From contig NZ_JAKFHA010000020.1 of NCBI RefSeq assembly GCF_021502675.1, positions 61,042 through 125,041 of the forward strand: a stretch of 64,000 nucleotides of DNA, in the 5' to 3' direction. Position numbers and translations under genes: made by a program. Every line of letters starts with the position of its first letter. Within the stretch, counting starts at the first letter, position 1. Shown piece by piece: positions 56,353 through 64,000 of this stretch. The notes under the pieces were generated by a model that worked only from the letters and a program-made list of their open reading frames with translations, searched no databases and was not told the DNA's origin. The stretch is from Yinghuangia soli (GTDB lineage: Bacteria > Actinomycetota > Actinomycetes > Streptomycetales > Streptomycetaceae).

Positions 56353-57942
56353 ATGCCATCGGCCCCGTCCGCCGACCGCGAAGCACCGCTCTTGGCGATG
56401 CGCGAGATCGTCAAGGAGTTCCCGGGCGTCCGCGCGCTCGACGGCGTCTCGCTCGAGGTCCGCGAAGCGGAGGTGCACTGCCTGCTGGGCCAGAACGGGG
56501 CCGGGAAGTCGACCCTGATCAAGGTGCTGGCCGGCGTCCACCAGCCCGACGAAGGCGTCCTGCTGTGGCGCGGCGAGCAGGTGCGGCCGGGCAACCCGAC
56601 CGCCGCGATCCGGCTCGGCATCTCGACCGTCTACCAGGAACTCGACCTGGTGGAAGGCCTGTCCGTGGCGGAGAACGTCTTCCTGGGCCACGAACGCGCG
56701 CGCTTCGGCTTCACCCGGCGCGGCGAGATCAACCGCGCCACCGCGGCCCTCCTGCACCGGCTCGGCCACGGCAGCATCGCGCCGACCACGCCGGTGGGAC
56801 GGCTCCCCGCATCCGGACGGCAGATCGTGTCCATGGCCCGGGCCCTGTCCCACGACGCGCGGCTGATCGTCATGGACGAGCCGTCCGCCGCCCTCGCGCA
56901 CAACGAGGTCGAGAGCCTGTTCCGCACCGTGCGCGAGCTCACCGCGGCCGGCGTCGCGGTCGTGTACATCTCGCACCGGCTCGACGAGATACGGGAGATC
57001 GGCGACCGGGTCACGGTGCTCAAGGACGGCCGCACGGCCGCGGCCGGCCTGCCCGCCCGCGGCACCCCCACCCAGGAAATTGTCGCGCTGATGACGGGAC
57101 GGCGCATCGAACACGCCTTCCCGCGACGCCCCTCCGACGAGCCGGCCGACAACCTGGCCGACAACCTGGCCGACGACGACGCAGCAGCGAAGACCGCCCC
57201 CGCCGCGGCACCCGAGATCCTGCGCGTCGAGCACCTGACCCTGCGCGGCCGGGTCCACGACGTGTCCTTCTCGGTGCAGGCCGGCGAAATCGTCGGCCTC
57301 GCCGGCCTGGTGGGGTCCGGACGCTCCGAGATCCTGTCCGCGGTCTTCGGCGCCGTCCGGCCCACCTCGGGACGCGTACTCCTGGACGGGGCGCCCGTCC
57401 GCCCCGGCAGCACGCACACGGCCGTCCGGCGCGGCATGGGCCTGGCACCGGAAGAACGCAAGTCGCAGGGCCTGCTGATGCTCGACAGCGTGGGGCGCAA
57501 CATCACCATCGCCTCGCTGAGCCGCTACGCACGCCTGGGCTGGTTCGACCGGCGGCGCGAGACCGAGGACGCCCGGCGGCAAGCCGAGGCCCTCGACATC
57601 CGCCCGGCCGACCCGCACCGCCCGATCCGCACCCTTTCCGGCGGCAACCAGCAAAAGGCGGTGCTCGCTCGCTGGTTGCTGCACGGCTGCCGCCTGCTGC
57701 TGCTCGACGAACCCACCCGCGGCGTCGACATCGGGGCGCGCAGCGAGCTGTACGCGCAGATGCGCAAGCTCGCCGACAGCGGGATCGCGATCCTGCTCGT
57801 CTCCAGCGAGATACCCGAGGTACTGGGCCTGTCCGACCGGGTCCTGGTGATCCGCGACGGCCGCGTCATCGCCCGCGCCCCCGCCCGTGAACTGGACGAA
57901 CACCGAGTACTGGACCTCGTCATGGAGGGAAGCAGCCTGTGA
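56353..57942 (+). CDS. ribose-type sugar ABC transporter, double ATP-binding protein
   Basis: 529 residues from ATG 56353 (AGGAG 7 nt upstream). Two ATPase halves as in RbsA/XylG/MglA. First half: Walker A GQNGAGKSTLIK, LPASGRQIVSMARAL, Walker B LIVMDEPSAALAHNE, switch ISHRLDE. Second half has the usual degenerate P-loop GLVGSGRSE, then LSGGNQQKAVLARWL and LLLLDEPTRGVDIGARSE. A 15-residue DNLAD repeat links the halves. Energises import with the permease encoded next (GTGA overlap). Substrate not determined. Confidence 0.9.
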   Translation: MPSAPSADREAPLLAMREIVKEFPGVRALDGVSLEVREAEVHCLLGQNGAGKSTLIKVLAGVHQPDEGVLLWRGEQVRPGNPTAAIRLGISTVYQELDLVEGLSVAENVFLGHERARFGFTRRGEINRATAALLHRLGHGSIAPTTPVGRLPASGRQIVSMARALSHDARLIVMDEPSAALAHNEVESLFRTVRELTAAGVAVVYISHRLDEIREIGDRVTVLKDGRTAAAGLPARGTPTQEIVALMTGRRIEHAFPRRPSDEPADNLADNLADDDAAAKTAPAAAPEILRVEHLTLRGRVHDVSFSVQAGEIVGLAGLVGSGRSEILSAVFGAVRPTSGRVLLDGAPVRPGSTHTAVRRGMGLAPEERKSQGLLMLDSVGRNITIASLSRYARLGWFDRRRETEDARRQAEALDIRPADPHRPIRTLSGGNQQKAVLARWLLHGCRLLLLDEPTRGVDIGARSELYAQMRKLADSGIAILLVSSEIPEVLGLSDRVLVIRDGRVIARAPARELDEHRVLDLVMEGSSL

Positions 57943-59012
57943 ACCGCGACGTACGGGACGACCTTGCAAAGGCGCAGCCCTCCCCCGCCCCGCCCGCCGG
58001 GGACACGGCGCAGCTCGACGTCGGCGGCGCGCGGCGCGGTCCCCTGGGCTTCCTCTTCGCGCACGCCGGAACTTCGGGTGCGCGGCAGCACCTCGCCCTC
58101 CTGGTCGCGCTGGCCCTGCTGTTCGCGATCGGCATGGCCACCGAAGGGGACCGCTTCGCGACCAGCAGCAACATGGTCACGATCCTGTCCCTCGCGGCCG
58201 TGGTCGGCGTGATCACGGTCGGCATGACCTTCGTCATCATCGGCGGCGGCATCGACCTCTCGGTGGGCGCCCTGATGGCCCTGTCCTCGGTCTGGTGCAC
58301 CACCGTCGCGACCCAGGACACGGGTCTGTTCGGGATGTTGTTCACCGCGATCGTCGTCGGGGTGGTGTGCGGCCTGCTCAACGGCGTGCTCATCGCGTTC
58401 GGCGGGCTGGTGGCGTTCATCGTCACCCTCGCGGTCGGCGTCTCGGCACGCGGCCTCGCCGAGCAGATCTCGGACCGCAAGTCGCAACTGGTCGAGGTCG
58501 ACGGGTTCCTGCGCATCGCCGAGGAGAAGTACTTCGGCATCCCGATGCACGTGTACCTGTTCCTCGTCGTCGTGGTGGTCGGCTGGGTCGTCCTGAACCG
58601 CACCACCTTCGGCCGGCGCACCTTCGCGGTCGGCGGCAATCCGGAGGCCGCCCGGCTCGCGGGCATCAACGTACGCCTGCACACCTGCCTGCTGTACGTC
58701 GTCTCGGGCCTGTGCTGCGGCATCGCCGCGATCATGATCACCGCGCAGGCCAACACCGGGGCGAGCACGCACGGCCAGCTCTACGAACTCGACGCGATAG
58801 CCGCGGTGGTGATCGGCGGCACCCTGCTCACCGGCGGCTTCGGCTCGGTGGTGGGGTCGATCCTCGGCGTCCTGGTGTTCACCACGATCCAGGACCTGTT
58901 CATCCTCAACAACCTCGCGTCGCCGATCCAGCAGATCGCCAAGGGCCTGATCATCGTCGGCGTCCTGCTGATCCAGCGCTGGGGCGGCATCCGGCGGCGC
59001 GTCGCCGCCTGA
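57939..59012 (+). CDS. ribose-type sugar ABC transporter permease
   Basis: 357 residues, RbsC-like. About nine membrane helices; signature NMVTILSLAAVVGVITVGMTFVIIGGGIDLSVGALMALSS, the EAA-like TTFGRRTFAVGGNPEAARLAGINV and GFGSVVGSILGVLVFTTIQDLFILNNL. GTG 57939 overlaps the ATPase stop. It forms the channel for the importer. Substrate follows the complex and is unknown. Confidence 0.9.
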   Translation: MNRDVRDDLAKAQPSPAPPAGDTAQLDVGGARRGPLGFLFAHAGTSGARQHLALLVALALLFAIGMATEGDRFATSSNMVTILSLAAVVGVITVGMTFVIIGGGIDLSVGALMALSSVWCTTVATQDTGLFGMLFTAIVVGVVCGLLNGVLIAFGGLVAFIVTLAVGVSARGLAEQISDRKSQLVEVDGFLRIAEEKYFGIPMHVYLFLVVVVVGWVVLNRTTFGRRTFAVGGNPEAARLAGINVRLHTCLLYVVSGLCCGIAAIMITAQANTGASTHGQLYELDAIAAVVIGGTLLTGGFGSVVGSILGVLVFTTIQDLFILNNLASPIQQIAKGLIIVGVLLIQRWGGIRRRVAA

Positions 59013-59025
59013 CGGCCGCACCGCC

Positions 59026-59046
59026 GGCTGCCGCCCGCCGGCAGCC
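59026..59046 (+). terminator. small hairpin between permease and binding-protein genes
   Basis: GGCTGCC (59026-59032) pairs with GGCAGCC (59040-59046), loop 7. It may stabilise or attenuate the operon mRNA between the two genes. Confidence 0.4.
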
Positions 59047-59118
59047 CCTGCAACCCCGCACCCCCACGCACCCCAGCACCCCCTGACAACCCTCACCTCG
59101 TTCCCACGGGAGACATCC

Positions 59119-60174
59119 ATGTCCCAGCTCCATCGCAGAGGCTTCCTCCTGGGCGGCGCCGCACTCGGCGCGGGTGCCCTCGTCGCGGGCTGCACCGGCA
59201 ACTCGTCGGACAAGGACACCGCCCCGCAGGTCAAGGCGCCGCCGGCCGCCTCGGGCAGCAGCGAGGCGCCCGGCAAGCCGGTCACGATCGGCTTCTCCGC
59301 ACCGGCCGCCGACCACGGCTGGATCGGCGCGATCAGCATCAACGCCACCGCCCAGGCGAAGCAGTTCTCCGACGTCACGCTCAAGGCCACCGAGGGCACC
59401 AACGACGTCAACCAGCAGATCCAGCAGGTCCAGACGCTCATCGACGCCAAGGTCGACGCCCTGGTGATCCTGCCGTACGACGGCAAGGCGCTCACCGCGG
59501 TGGCGCGGCGCGCGATGGAGGCCGGCATCCCGGTCGTGAACCTGGACCGCGTCTTCGCCAACGCCCTCTCGTACCGCACCTGGATCGGCGGCGACAACTA
59601 CGGCATGGGCGTCAACGCCGGCACCTACATCGCCGCCCGCATGAAGCAGGCCGGCAAGGCGAACCCGGTCATCGTCGAGGTCGCCGGACTGGACAACCTC
59701 GAACTGACCCAGCAGCGCAGCCAGGGCTTCCGCGAGGCGCTGGAAGCGGCCGGCATGAAGGTCGCCGCCCGGCAGGCCGCCGACTTCACGGCGGCGACCG
59801 GCCAGCGCGTGGCCGCCCAGGTGCTGCAGGCCAACGGCAAGATCGACGCGCTCTGGAACCACGACGACGACCAGGGCATCGGCGTCATGGCGGCCATCAA
59901 GCAGGCCGGCCGCGACAACGAGTTCCTCATGGTCGGCGGGGCCGGGTCGAAGAAGGCGATGGACGACATCAAGGCCGACAACACCCCGCTCAAGGCCACC
60001 GTGCTCTACCCGCCGAGCATGGCCTCGTCGGGCATCATCCTGGCCCGCATGATCGCCCAGGCGAAGTCGCTGGGCGACCTCGCCGAGCTCGAGGTGCCGG
60101 CCTCGGTGACGACGTACTCGGCCGTGGTCACCAAGGAGAACGTCGACCGCTACCTCCCGACCGCGTTCTCGTAG
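59119..60174 (+). CDS. sugar-binding lipoprotein (ribose-type, Tat signal)
   Basis: 351 residues. Signal: HRRGFLLGGAALGAGALVAGC, a twin-arginine motif plus lipobox with lipidated Cys25. The mature part is an RbsB-like type-I binding protein: PVTIGFSAPAADHGWIGAISINATAQAKQ, QVQTLIDAKVDALVILPYDGKALTAVARRAMEAGIPVVNLDR and ALWNHDDDQGIGVMAAIKQAG. It delivers the substrate to the ABC permease. GGGAG lies upstream of ATG 59119. The aromatic and charged residues around NLDR and NHDD are compatible with a pyranose or polyol. Confidence 0.9.
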   Translation: MSQLHRRGFLLGGAALGAGALVAGCTGNSSDKDTAPQVKAPPAASGSSEAPGKPVTIGFSAPAADHGWIGAISINATAQAKQFSDVTLKATEGTNDVNQQIQQVQTLIDAKVDALVILPYDGKALTAVARRAMEAGIPVVNLDRVFANALSYRTWIGGDNYGMGVNAGTYIAARMKQAGKANPVIVEVAGLDNLELTQQRSQGFREALEAAGMKVAARQAADFTAATGQRVAAQVLQANGKIDALWNHDDDQGIGVMAAIKQAGRDNEFLMVGGAGSKKAMDDIKADNTPLKATVLYPPSMASSGIILARMIAQAKSLGDLAELEVPASVTTYSAVVTKENVDRYLPTAFS

Positions 60175-60209
60175 CCCGGCCCCGCGGCGGGCGGCCGGGC
60201 GGGCGGGGG

Positions 60210-60241
60210 CCCCCCCCCGCGACCCCCCCCCCCCCCCCCCC
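60210..60241. repeat. C-rich tract ending in C19
   Basis: Nine C, GCGA, then exactly 19 C (60223-60241), 30-70 bases after the binding-protein stop. Length is the same as the C run at 38024-38042. It may be true or a sequencing/assembly artefact. Confidence 0.7.
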
Positions 60242-60340
60242 AGGCCGACACCCGACCGCCGCCGCGCCGCAGTGCCGCAGCGCCACCGCACCGCCGCACC
60301 GCCGCACGCCGGCGTCCCGAACGGAAAGGCACCCTCGCCG

Positions 60341-61597
60341 ATGTCGTCTCTTGCCCACCGCCCCCGGACCGCACGCCCGCTGCTGGGCATCGGCATGGTC
60401 GGGCACGCGTTCATGGGGCGGACCCACTCGCATGCCTGGCGTTCCGTGGACGCCTTCTTCGACCTGCCGGTACAGCCCGACATGCGCGTGGTGGCCGGGC
60501 GCGATGCGGCCCGCGTCGAGACCGCCGCGGCCCGGCTGGGCTGGGCCGAGGCGAGCACGGACTGGCGCGAACTCCTGGACCGGGACGACATCGGCCTCAT
60601 CGACATCTGCACCCAGGGCGCCTCGCACGCCGAGATCGCGATCGCCGCCCTGGAGGCAGGCAAGCACGTCCTGTGCGAGAAGCCGCTCGCCAACACCCCT
60701 GCGGAAGCAGCCGCGATGGCCCGCGCCGCGGCCAAGGCCGCGGAGAACGGCATCGTCGCGATGGTCGGCTTCAACTACCGTCGGGTGCCCGCCCTTTCGC
60801 TGGCCCGGTCACTGGTCGCGGAAGGCCGCCTCGGCACCATCCGCCACGTCCGCGCCCGCTATCTGCAGGACTGGATCGTCGACCCCGAGCACCCCCTGGT
60901 CTGGCGGCTCGTCCGCGAGCAGGCGGGCTCCGGCGCACTCGGCGACATCGGCGCGCACATCGTCGACCTGGCCGAGTTCCTCACCGGTGAGCGCATCACC
61001 GGAGTCAGCGCCATCACCGAGACCTTCGTCCGCGAGCGCCCGCTGGGCGTGGCCGGCAGCGGAATCGGCGCCCAGGCCGCCGACCCGTCGACGTCCGGGC
61101 TGCCGGCCGCCGGTACCACGACCGACCTCACGGCGGGCACCGCGACCGGCACGGTGACCGTCGACGACGCCGCCGTCTTCCTGGCCCGCACCACCGGCGG
61201 CGCCCTCGCGACCTTCGAGGCGACCCGGTTCGCGACCGGCCGCAAGAACGCCCTGAGCATCGAACTCAACGGCTCCCGCGGCAGCGTCGCCTTCGACTTC
61301 GCCGCCATGAACGACCTGTGGTTCCACGACCACACCGAACCCGCCGCCACCGCCGGCTTCCGGCGCATCGACGTCACCGAGCCCAGCCATCCGTACGCCT
61401 CGGCCTGGTGGCCGCCCGGCCACGCCCTCGGCTACGAGCACAGCTTCACCCACCAGGCCCGCGACCTGATCGAGGCCATCGCCACCGGCAGCACCCCCGA
61501 GCCGTCCTTCGAAGACGGCCTGCGCGTCCAGCGCATCCTCGCCGCCGTAGAGTCCAGCGCCGCCAACCAAAGCCTCTGGACCCCGGTCGAGACCTGA
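60341..61597 (+). CDS. Gfo/Idh/MocA family dehydrogenase
   Basis: 418 residues. Rossmann motif GIGMVGHAFMGRTHSHAW, canonical HVLCEKPLANTPAEA, and the substrate domain GFNYRRVPALSLARSLVAEGRLGTIRHVRARYLQDWIVDP, GSGALGDIGAHIVDLAEFLTGE (catalytic Asp/His). Oxidises a sugar or polyol hydroxyl with NAD(P)+. An insert of about 35 Gly/Thr/Ala-rich residues (near 245-280) interrupts the usual beta-sheet domain. With the TIM-barrel protein and the importer it makes a catabolic module. Confidence 0.87.
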   Translation: MSSLAHRPRTARPLLGIGMVGHAFMGRTHSHAWRSVDAFFDLPVQPDMRVVAGRDAARVETAAARLGWAEASTDWRELLDRDDIGLIDICTQGASHAEIAIAALEAGKHVLCEKPLANTPAEAAAMARAAAKAAENGIVAMVGFNYRRVPALSLARSLVAEGRLGTIRHVRARYLQDWIVDPEHPLVWRLVREQAGSGALGDIGAHIVDLAEFLTGERITGVSAITETFVRERPLGVAGSGIGAQAADPSTSGLPAAGTTTDLTAGTATGTVTVDDAAVFLARTTGGALATFEATRFATGRKNALSIELNGSRGSVAFDFAAMNDLWFHDHTEPAATAGFRRIDVTEPSHPYASAWWPPGHALGYEHSFTHQARDLIEAIATGSTPEPSFEDGLRVQRILAAVESSAANQSLWTPVET

Positions 61598-61801
61598 CCT
61601 GCGACCGCGAACGGACCACCTCGCCAAACGTCTACGCGTCGCCCTCGGACCGGTCGTCTGCGACGGTGTCGGGCGTTGCGATGGCGGCGATGACCAAGCC
61701 GCGCGGCGGTACGCTGATCGGCTGACTTGGGGGCGTGGCGGGCGGGTCGACACGCAGATGGCGCGCAGTATCGCGAGGGGGGCTCCGCGACGGGCGGGGC
61801 C

Positions 61802-62284
61802 ATGACCCTTTGGGGAACGATGCTGCGCAAGAGCGGTCTTGTCGCCGTGGCGGTCGCCGCGGTGCTCTACCCGATGCCGACTGCCGTCGCGGATTCCGCC
61901 GCGGGGGGTGAGCTGCATGCCGTCGTGGTCGCGGGCGGGAAGCCACGCGGGGTCGTCGAGGGGCAGCAGTGGGGCGCGTACGCGAGGCTCCGCGACGCCT
62001 CCGGCAAGCGGGTGGGCGACGCGAGCCTCGCCTGCCACGTCGACAAGGCCAAGAAGGAACGGGTCATCGCCGATTGCACGCACACCGTGCGGATCGACGG
62101 CGTGGGGTCGCTGCTGTTCAGCGGCGTGCACCACTACCGCGACCAGACGGTGCTGCCTGGTACCGCGGATCCGATGCGTCTGACGATCATCGGCGGGTCC
62201 GGAGCCTTCGCCGGGGCATCGGGCCGGGTCGACGCCACCGAGGCGAACGGCGGCTACGTGTACCAGATCCCGCCGACCGGCTGA
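61802..62284 (+). CDS. secreted allene-oxide-cyclase-like barrel protein
   Basis: 160 residues. Signal peptide within the first 30 (LRKSGLVAVAVAAVLYPMPTAVADS). The rest is a small beta barrel: GQQWGAYARLRDASGKRVGDASLACHVD, CTHTVRIDGVGSLLFSGVHHYR and the AOC/dirigent-like LTIIGGSGAFAGASGRVDATE. Such proteins are common in Streptomyces and have no settled role. Start could be ATG 61802 or ATG 61820; the second has GGGGA close by. Divalent Cys pair (two Cys) may form a disulfide. Confidence 0.6.
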   Translation: MTLWGTMLRKSGLVAVAVAAVLYPMPTAVADSAAGGELHAVVVAGGKPRGVVEGQQWGAYARLRDASGKRVGDASLACHVDKAKKERVIADCTHTVRIDGVGSLLFSGVHHYRDQTVLPGTADPMRLTIIGGSGAFAGASGRVDATEANGGYVYQIPPTG

Positions 62285-62332
62285 CCACGTCGGCCAACCC
62301 ACCACTGAGGACTCACCCGGAAGGCGGCCGAG

Positions 62333-63382
62333 ATGACCGACACGGACACGACCGACACCACGCGGACATCAGGGCCGCAGGAAGCCGGAATGCGGCTGCG
62401 CGAGCTCGCCTTCGGCGCGGTGACCGCCGCCGCCGTACGCGCCGCGCTGCGCCTGGACGTTGCCGACCACTTGGGCGGAGAGCCGCGGTCCGCCGAGGAG
62501 TTGGCGGCCGAGCTGGGCGTCGACGCCGTGGCGCTGCGCCGCCTCATGCGGGCGTTGTCCTCGCACGGCATCTTCGTGGCGGAGGCCGACGGCCGCTTCG
62601 CGCACAACGACGCCTCGCTGCTGCTGCGCGCGGATGCGCCGCGCAGCATGCGCGATGTGTCGCTGTGGGCGACCGAGCCGTGGACCTGGCAGGTGTGGCC
62701 CAAGCTGGACGACGCGGTCCGGCACGGCGGCAGCGTGTTCCCGGCCGTGCACGGCAAGGACTTCTTCGACTACCTGCACGAGGACGCGCCGGAGTCCGCG
62801 GCCGCGTTCAACCGTGCCATGACCCAGTCCAGCCGTCAGTCGGCGAAGGACGTCGCCGCGGTACTGGACCTCTCAGGGGTGCGGACCGTCGCCGACATCG
62901 GCGGTGGACAGGGCCTGCTGGTGGCGACCTTCCTGGAACGCCACCCGGACCTGCGCGCGACCCTGCTCGACCTTCCGGCGGTGATCGCCGACGCGGACCC
63001 GCGGCTGCGCACCGGCGGCGTGTTCGCGGACCGGACGACGCTGGTCCCGGGGGACTGCCGCGAGGCTGTGCCGGTCCAGGCGGACGTCTACGTCGTCAAG
63101 AACATCCTGGAGTGGGACGCGGAGAGCACCCGCCGTGCGCTGGCCAACATCGTCGCCGCCGCCGAGCCCGGCGCCCGGGTCGTGGTGATCGAGAACCTCG
63201 TCGACGAGACGGCGTCCCTGAAGTTCACCACCGCGATGGACCTCCTCCTCCTGCTGAACGTCGGCGGCGCGAAGCACACCGCCGCGAGCCTGACCGCCGC
63301 GATGACCGCCGCGGGGCTCGTGGTGCGGGAGGAACGGGCGGTGGGACCGTCCCTGCACATGTTCGACAGCGTCGTCCCGTAA
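62333..63382 (+). CDS. SAM-dependent O-methyltransferase (hydroxyindole/hydroxyneurosporene type)
   Basis: 349 residues. N-terminal dimerisation winged-helix domain (LRELAFGAVTAAAVRAALRLDVADHLGGEPRSAEELAAELGVDAVALRRLMRALSSHGIF). C-terminal Rossmann domain with SAM motif VRTVADIGGGQGLLVATFLERHPDLRATLLDLPAV and VYVVKNILEWDAESTRRALANI, where the usual catalytic His of plant-type enzymes is replaced by Asn/Glu in KNILEW. Tailoring enzyme of aromatic natural products in many clusters, but no synthase is nearby. Substrate unknown. Confidence 0.85.
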   Translation: MTDTDTTDTTRTSGPQEAGMRLRELAFGAVTAAAVRAALRLDVADHLGGEPRSAEELAAELGVDAVALRRLMRALSSHGIFVAEADGRFAHNDASLLLRADAPRSMRDVSLWATEPWTWQVWPKLDDAVRHGGSVFPAVHGKDFFDYLHEDAPESAAAFNRAMTQSSRQSAKDVAAVLDLSGVRTVADIGGGQGLLVATFLERHPDLRATLLDLPAVIADADPRLRTGGVFADRTTLVPGDCREAVPVQADVYVVKNILEWDAESTRRALANIVAAAEPGARVVVIENLVDETASLKFTTAMDLLLLLNVGGAKHTAASLTAAMTAAGLVVREERAVGPSLHMFDSVVP

Positions 63383-63609
63383 GCGCGAGCGACGCCGATA
63401 CCCGCTTCGGGGGGTCGCACAAACCTGCCGATGCGGCCCGGGGGTGAACCCGTCGGCGACGTCCCCTCCATAAGCCGAACGGCGTGGCGCAGACGGACCA
63501 ACTCCGTTCGCAGGAAAGGCGGCCCGATCGGATCGTGGAAGAGGCGCCCCAGCGATCCCCAGCGTCGGCACCCGTCGACTGTCCCCTGGGCGCCGGAAAG
63601 AAAAGCATC

Positions 63610-63924
63610 ATGCATCGTGTACGCACTCTCGTCGCCGCGTCCGTCATCGGCTTTGCCGCTCTGACCGTCGCGGTCCCGGCCGCCCACGCCGACAGCCCGG
63701 CCCCGACCGACCACGGCGACAAGTCGTGGTCCGGCGGTGACGGCGGCAAGTGGGACCACAACAAGGGAGAGGGCAAGCACGAGCGTCCGCACGGAGGCCC
63801 GCACACGGGCATCGGCACGGACGACGGCGGCCTGGTGGCCGGCGGGGCCCTGATCGCGGGGGGCCTCGGGCTGGGCGTGTACGCGCTTCGCCGCCGCACG
63901 GTCTCCGGTGCGGCGCAGGCCTGA
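63610..63924 (+). CDS. small exported surface protein with C-terminal anchor
   Basis: 104 residues from ATG 63610. Signal peptide 1-27 (RVRTLVAASVIGFAALTVAVPAAHA), then a hydrophilic Gly/His/Lys-rich stretch (DHGDKSWSGGDGGKWDHNKGEGKHERPHGGPHTG), then a hydrophobic helix LVAGGALIAGGLGLGVYAL and RRR tail. There is no LPXTG-type sorting signal before the helix. The topology suggests a cell-envelope protein; the His-rich part could bind metal. No family recognised. Confidence 0.6.
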   Translation: MHRVRTLVAASVIGFAALTVAVPAAHADSPAPTDHGDKSWSGGDGGKWDHNKGEGKHERPHGGPHTGIGTDDGGLVAGGALIAGGLGLGVYALRRRTVSGAAQA

Positions 63925-64000
63925 TCGCAGCAGGTCCCGTGTGCCGGGGGCGCGCGCCGCGGCGGCCGGCCCCCGCCCCCCCCCCGGTGGCGGGCCCCAG
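63925..64000. other. window end, GC-only repeats
   Basis: 76 bases after the last gene. A run of 10 C and GGCGGCCGGC-type sequence could form a hairpin with CCGGTGGCGGGCC. Nothing else is seen. Confidence 0.4.

Noticed and set aside
61632..61946. 104-codon minus-strand frame ending in GLVIAAIATPDTVADDRSEGDA
   Set aside because: The end looks protein-like, but the rest is Arg/Pro-rich antisense to the exported barrel gene and has no credible start.
62333..63382. Natural-product cluster around the O-methyltransferase
   Set aside because: No synthase, carrier protein or tailoring partners lie within the window.

Overview
The window is very GC-rich, densely coded on both strands, uses many GTG and TTG starts and GTGA/ATGA/TTGA overlaps, and carries ROK, LAL-type LuxR, IclR, PadR and XRE-cupin regulators. 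This points to a Streptomyces-like actinomycete (family level is inference). I saw no rRNA, tRNA, CRISPR array, insertion sequence or replication origin.

Layout. 1-8.2 kb: a truncated PQQ-propeller lipoprotein, a 1646-residue protein with an N-terminal helix-hairpin-helix domain and a C-terminal HExxH motif, a CsbD stress protein behind a SigB-like promoter, and an MFS exporter divergent from an XRE-cupin regulator. 8.2-23.8 kb: a compact aromatic-acid catabolic island. A MarR regulator faces a five-gene, mostly overlapping operon (CoA ligase, enoyl-CoA hydratase, acetoacetyl-CoA-synthetase-like enzyme, 3-hydroxyacyl-CoA dehydrogenase, amidohydrolase). It matches the Cou route for beta-oxidative deacetylation of p-hydroxycinnamates. 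Convergent to it is a pobA-ligJ-ligK-ligI-ligAB(fused)-ligC-aldo/keto reductase cluster under an IclR regulator. Together they predict p-coumarate to 4-hydroxybenzoate to protocatechuate, then meta (4,5) cleavage to pyruvate and oxaloacetate, rather than the beta-ketoadipate route.

23.8-34 kb: a ModA-like protein without a signal peptide, a two-gene ABC exporter, then a translationally coupled set made of an unreported-looking 29-codon ORF, a 719-residue ABC transporter, a Nudix hydrolase and a four-helix membrane protein. Next come a TetR/NCS1-permease pair with two tandem operators, a ferritin-like remnant and Dps. 34-46 kb: an UlaG-like hydrolase, four alpha/beta hydrolases around an AraC regulator, and two large LAL regulators in tandem. 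Two divergent promoter regions here share a 22-bp motif. 46-49 kb: a PadR-DUF1048-DUF1048 operon, a small membrane protein and a nucleoside deaminase.

49-61.6 kb: sugar catabolism. xylBA is divergent from a ROK repressor with a clear 11-bp-arm operator. A second ROK regulator, a sugar-isomerase-like TIM barrel, a ribose-type ABC importer and a Gfo/Idh/MocA dehydrogenase form an uptake and oxidation module for an unidentified sugar or polyol. 61.6-64 kb: a secreted allene-oxide-cyclase-like protein, an O-methyltransferase and a small surface protein. Two intergenic runs of exactly 19 C (38.0 and 60.2 kb) may be real or assembly artefacts.
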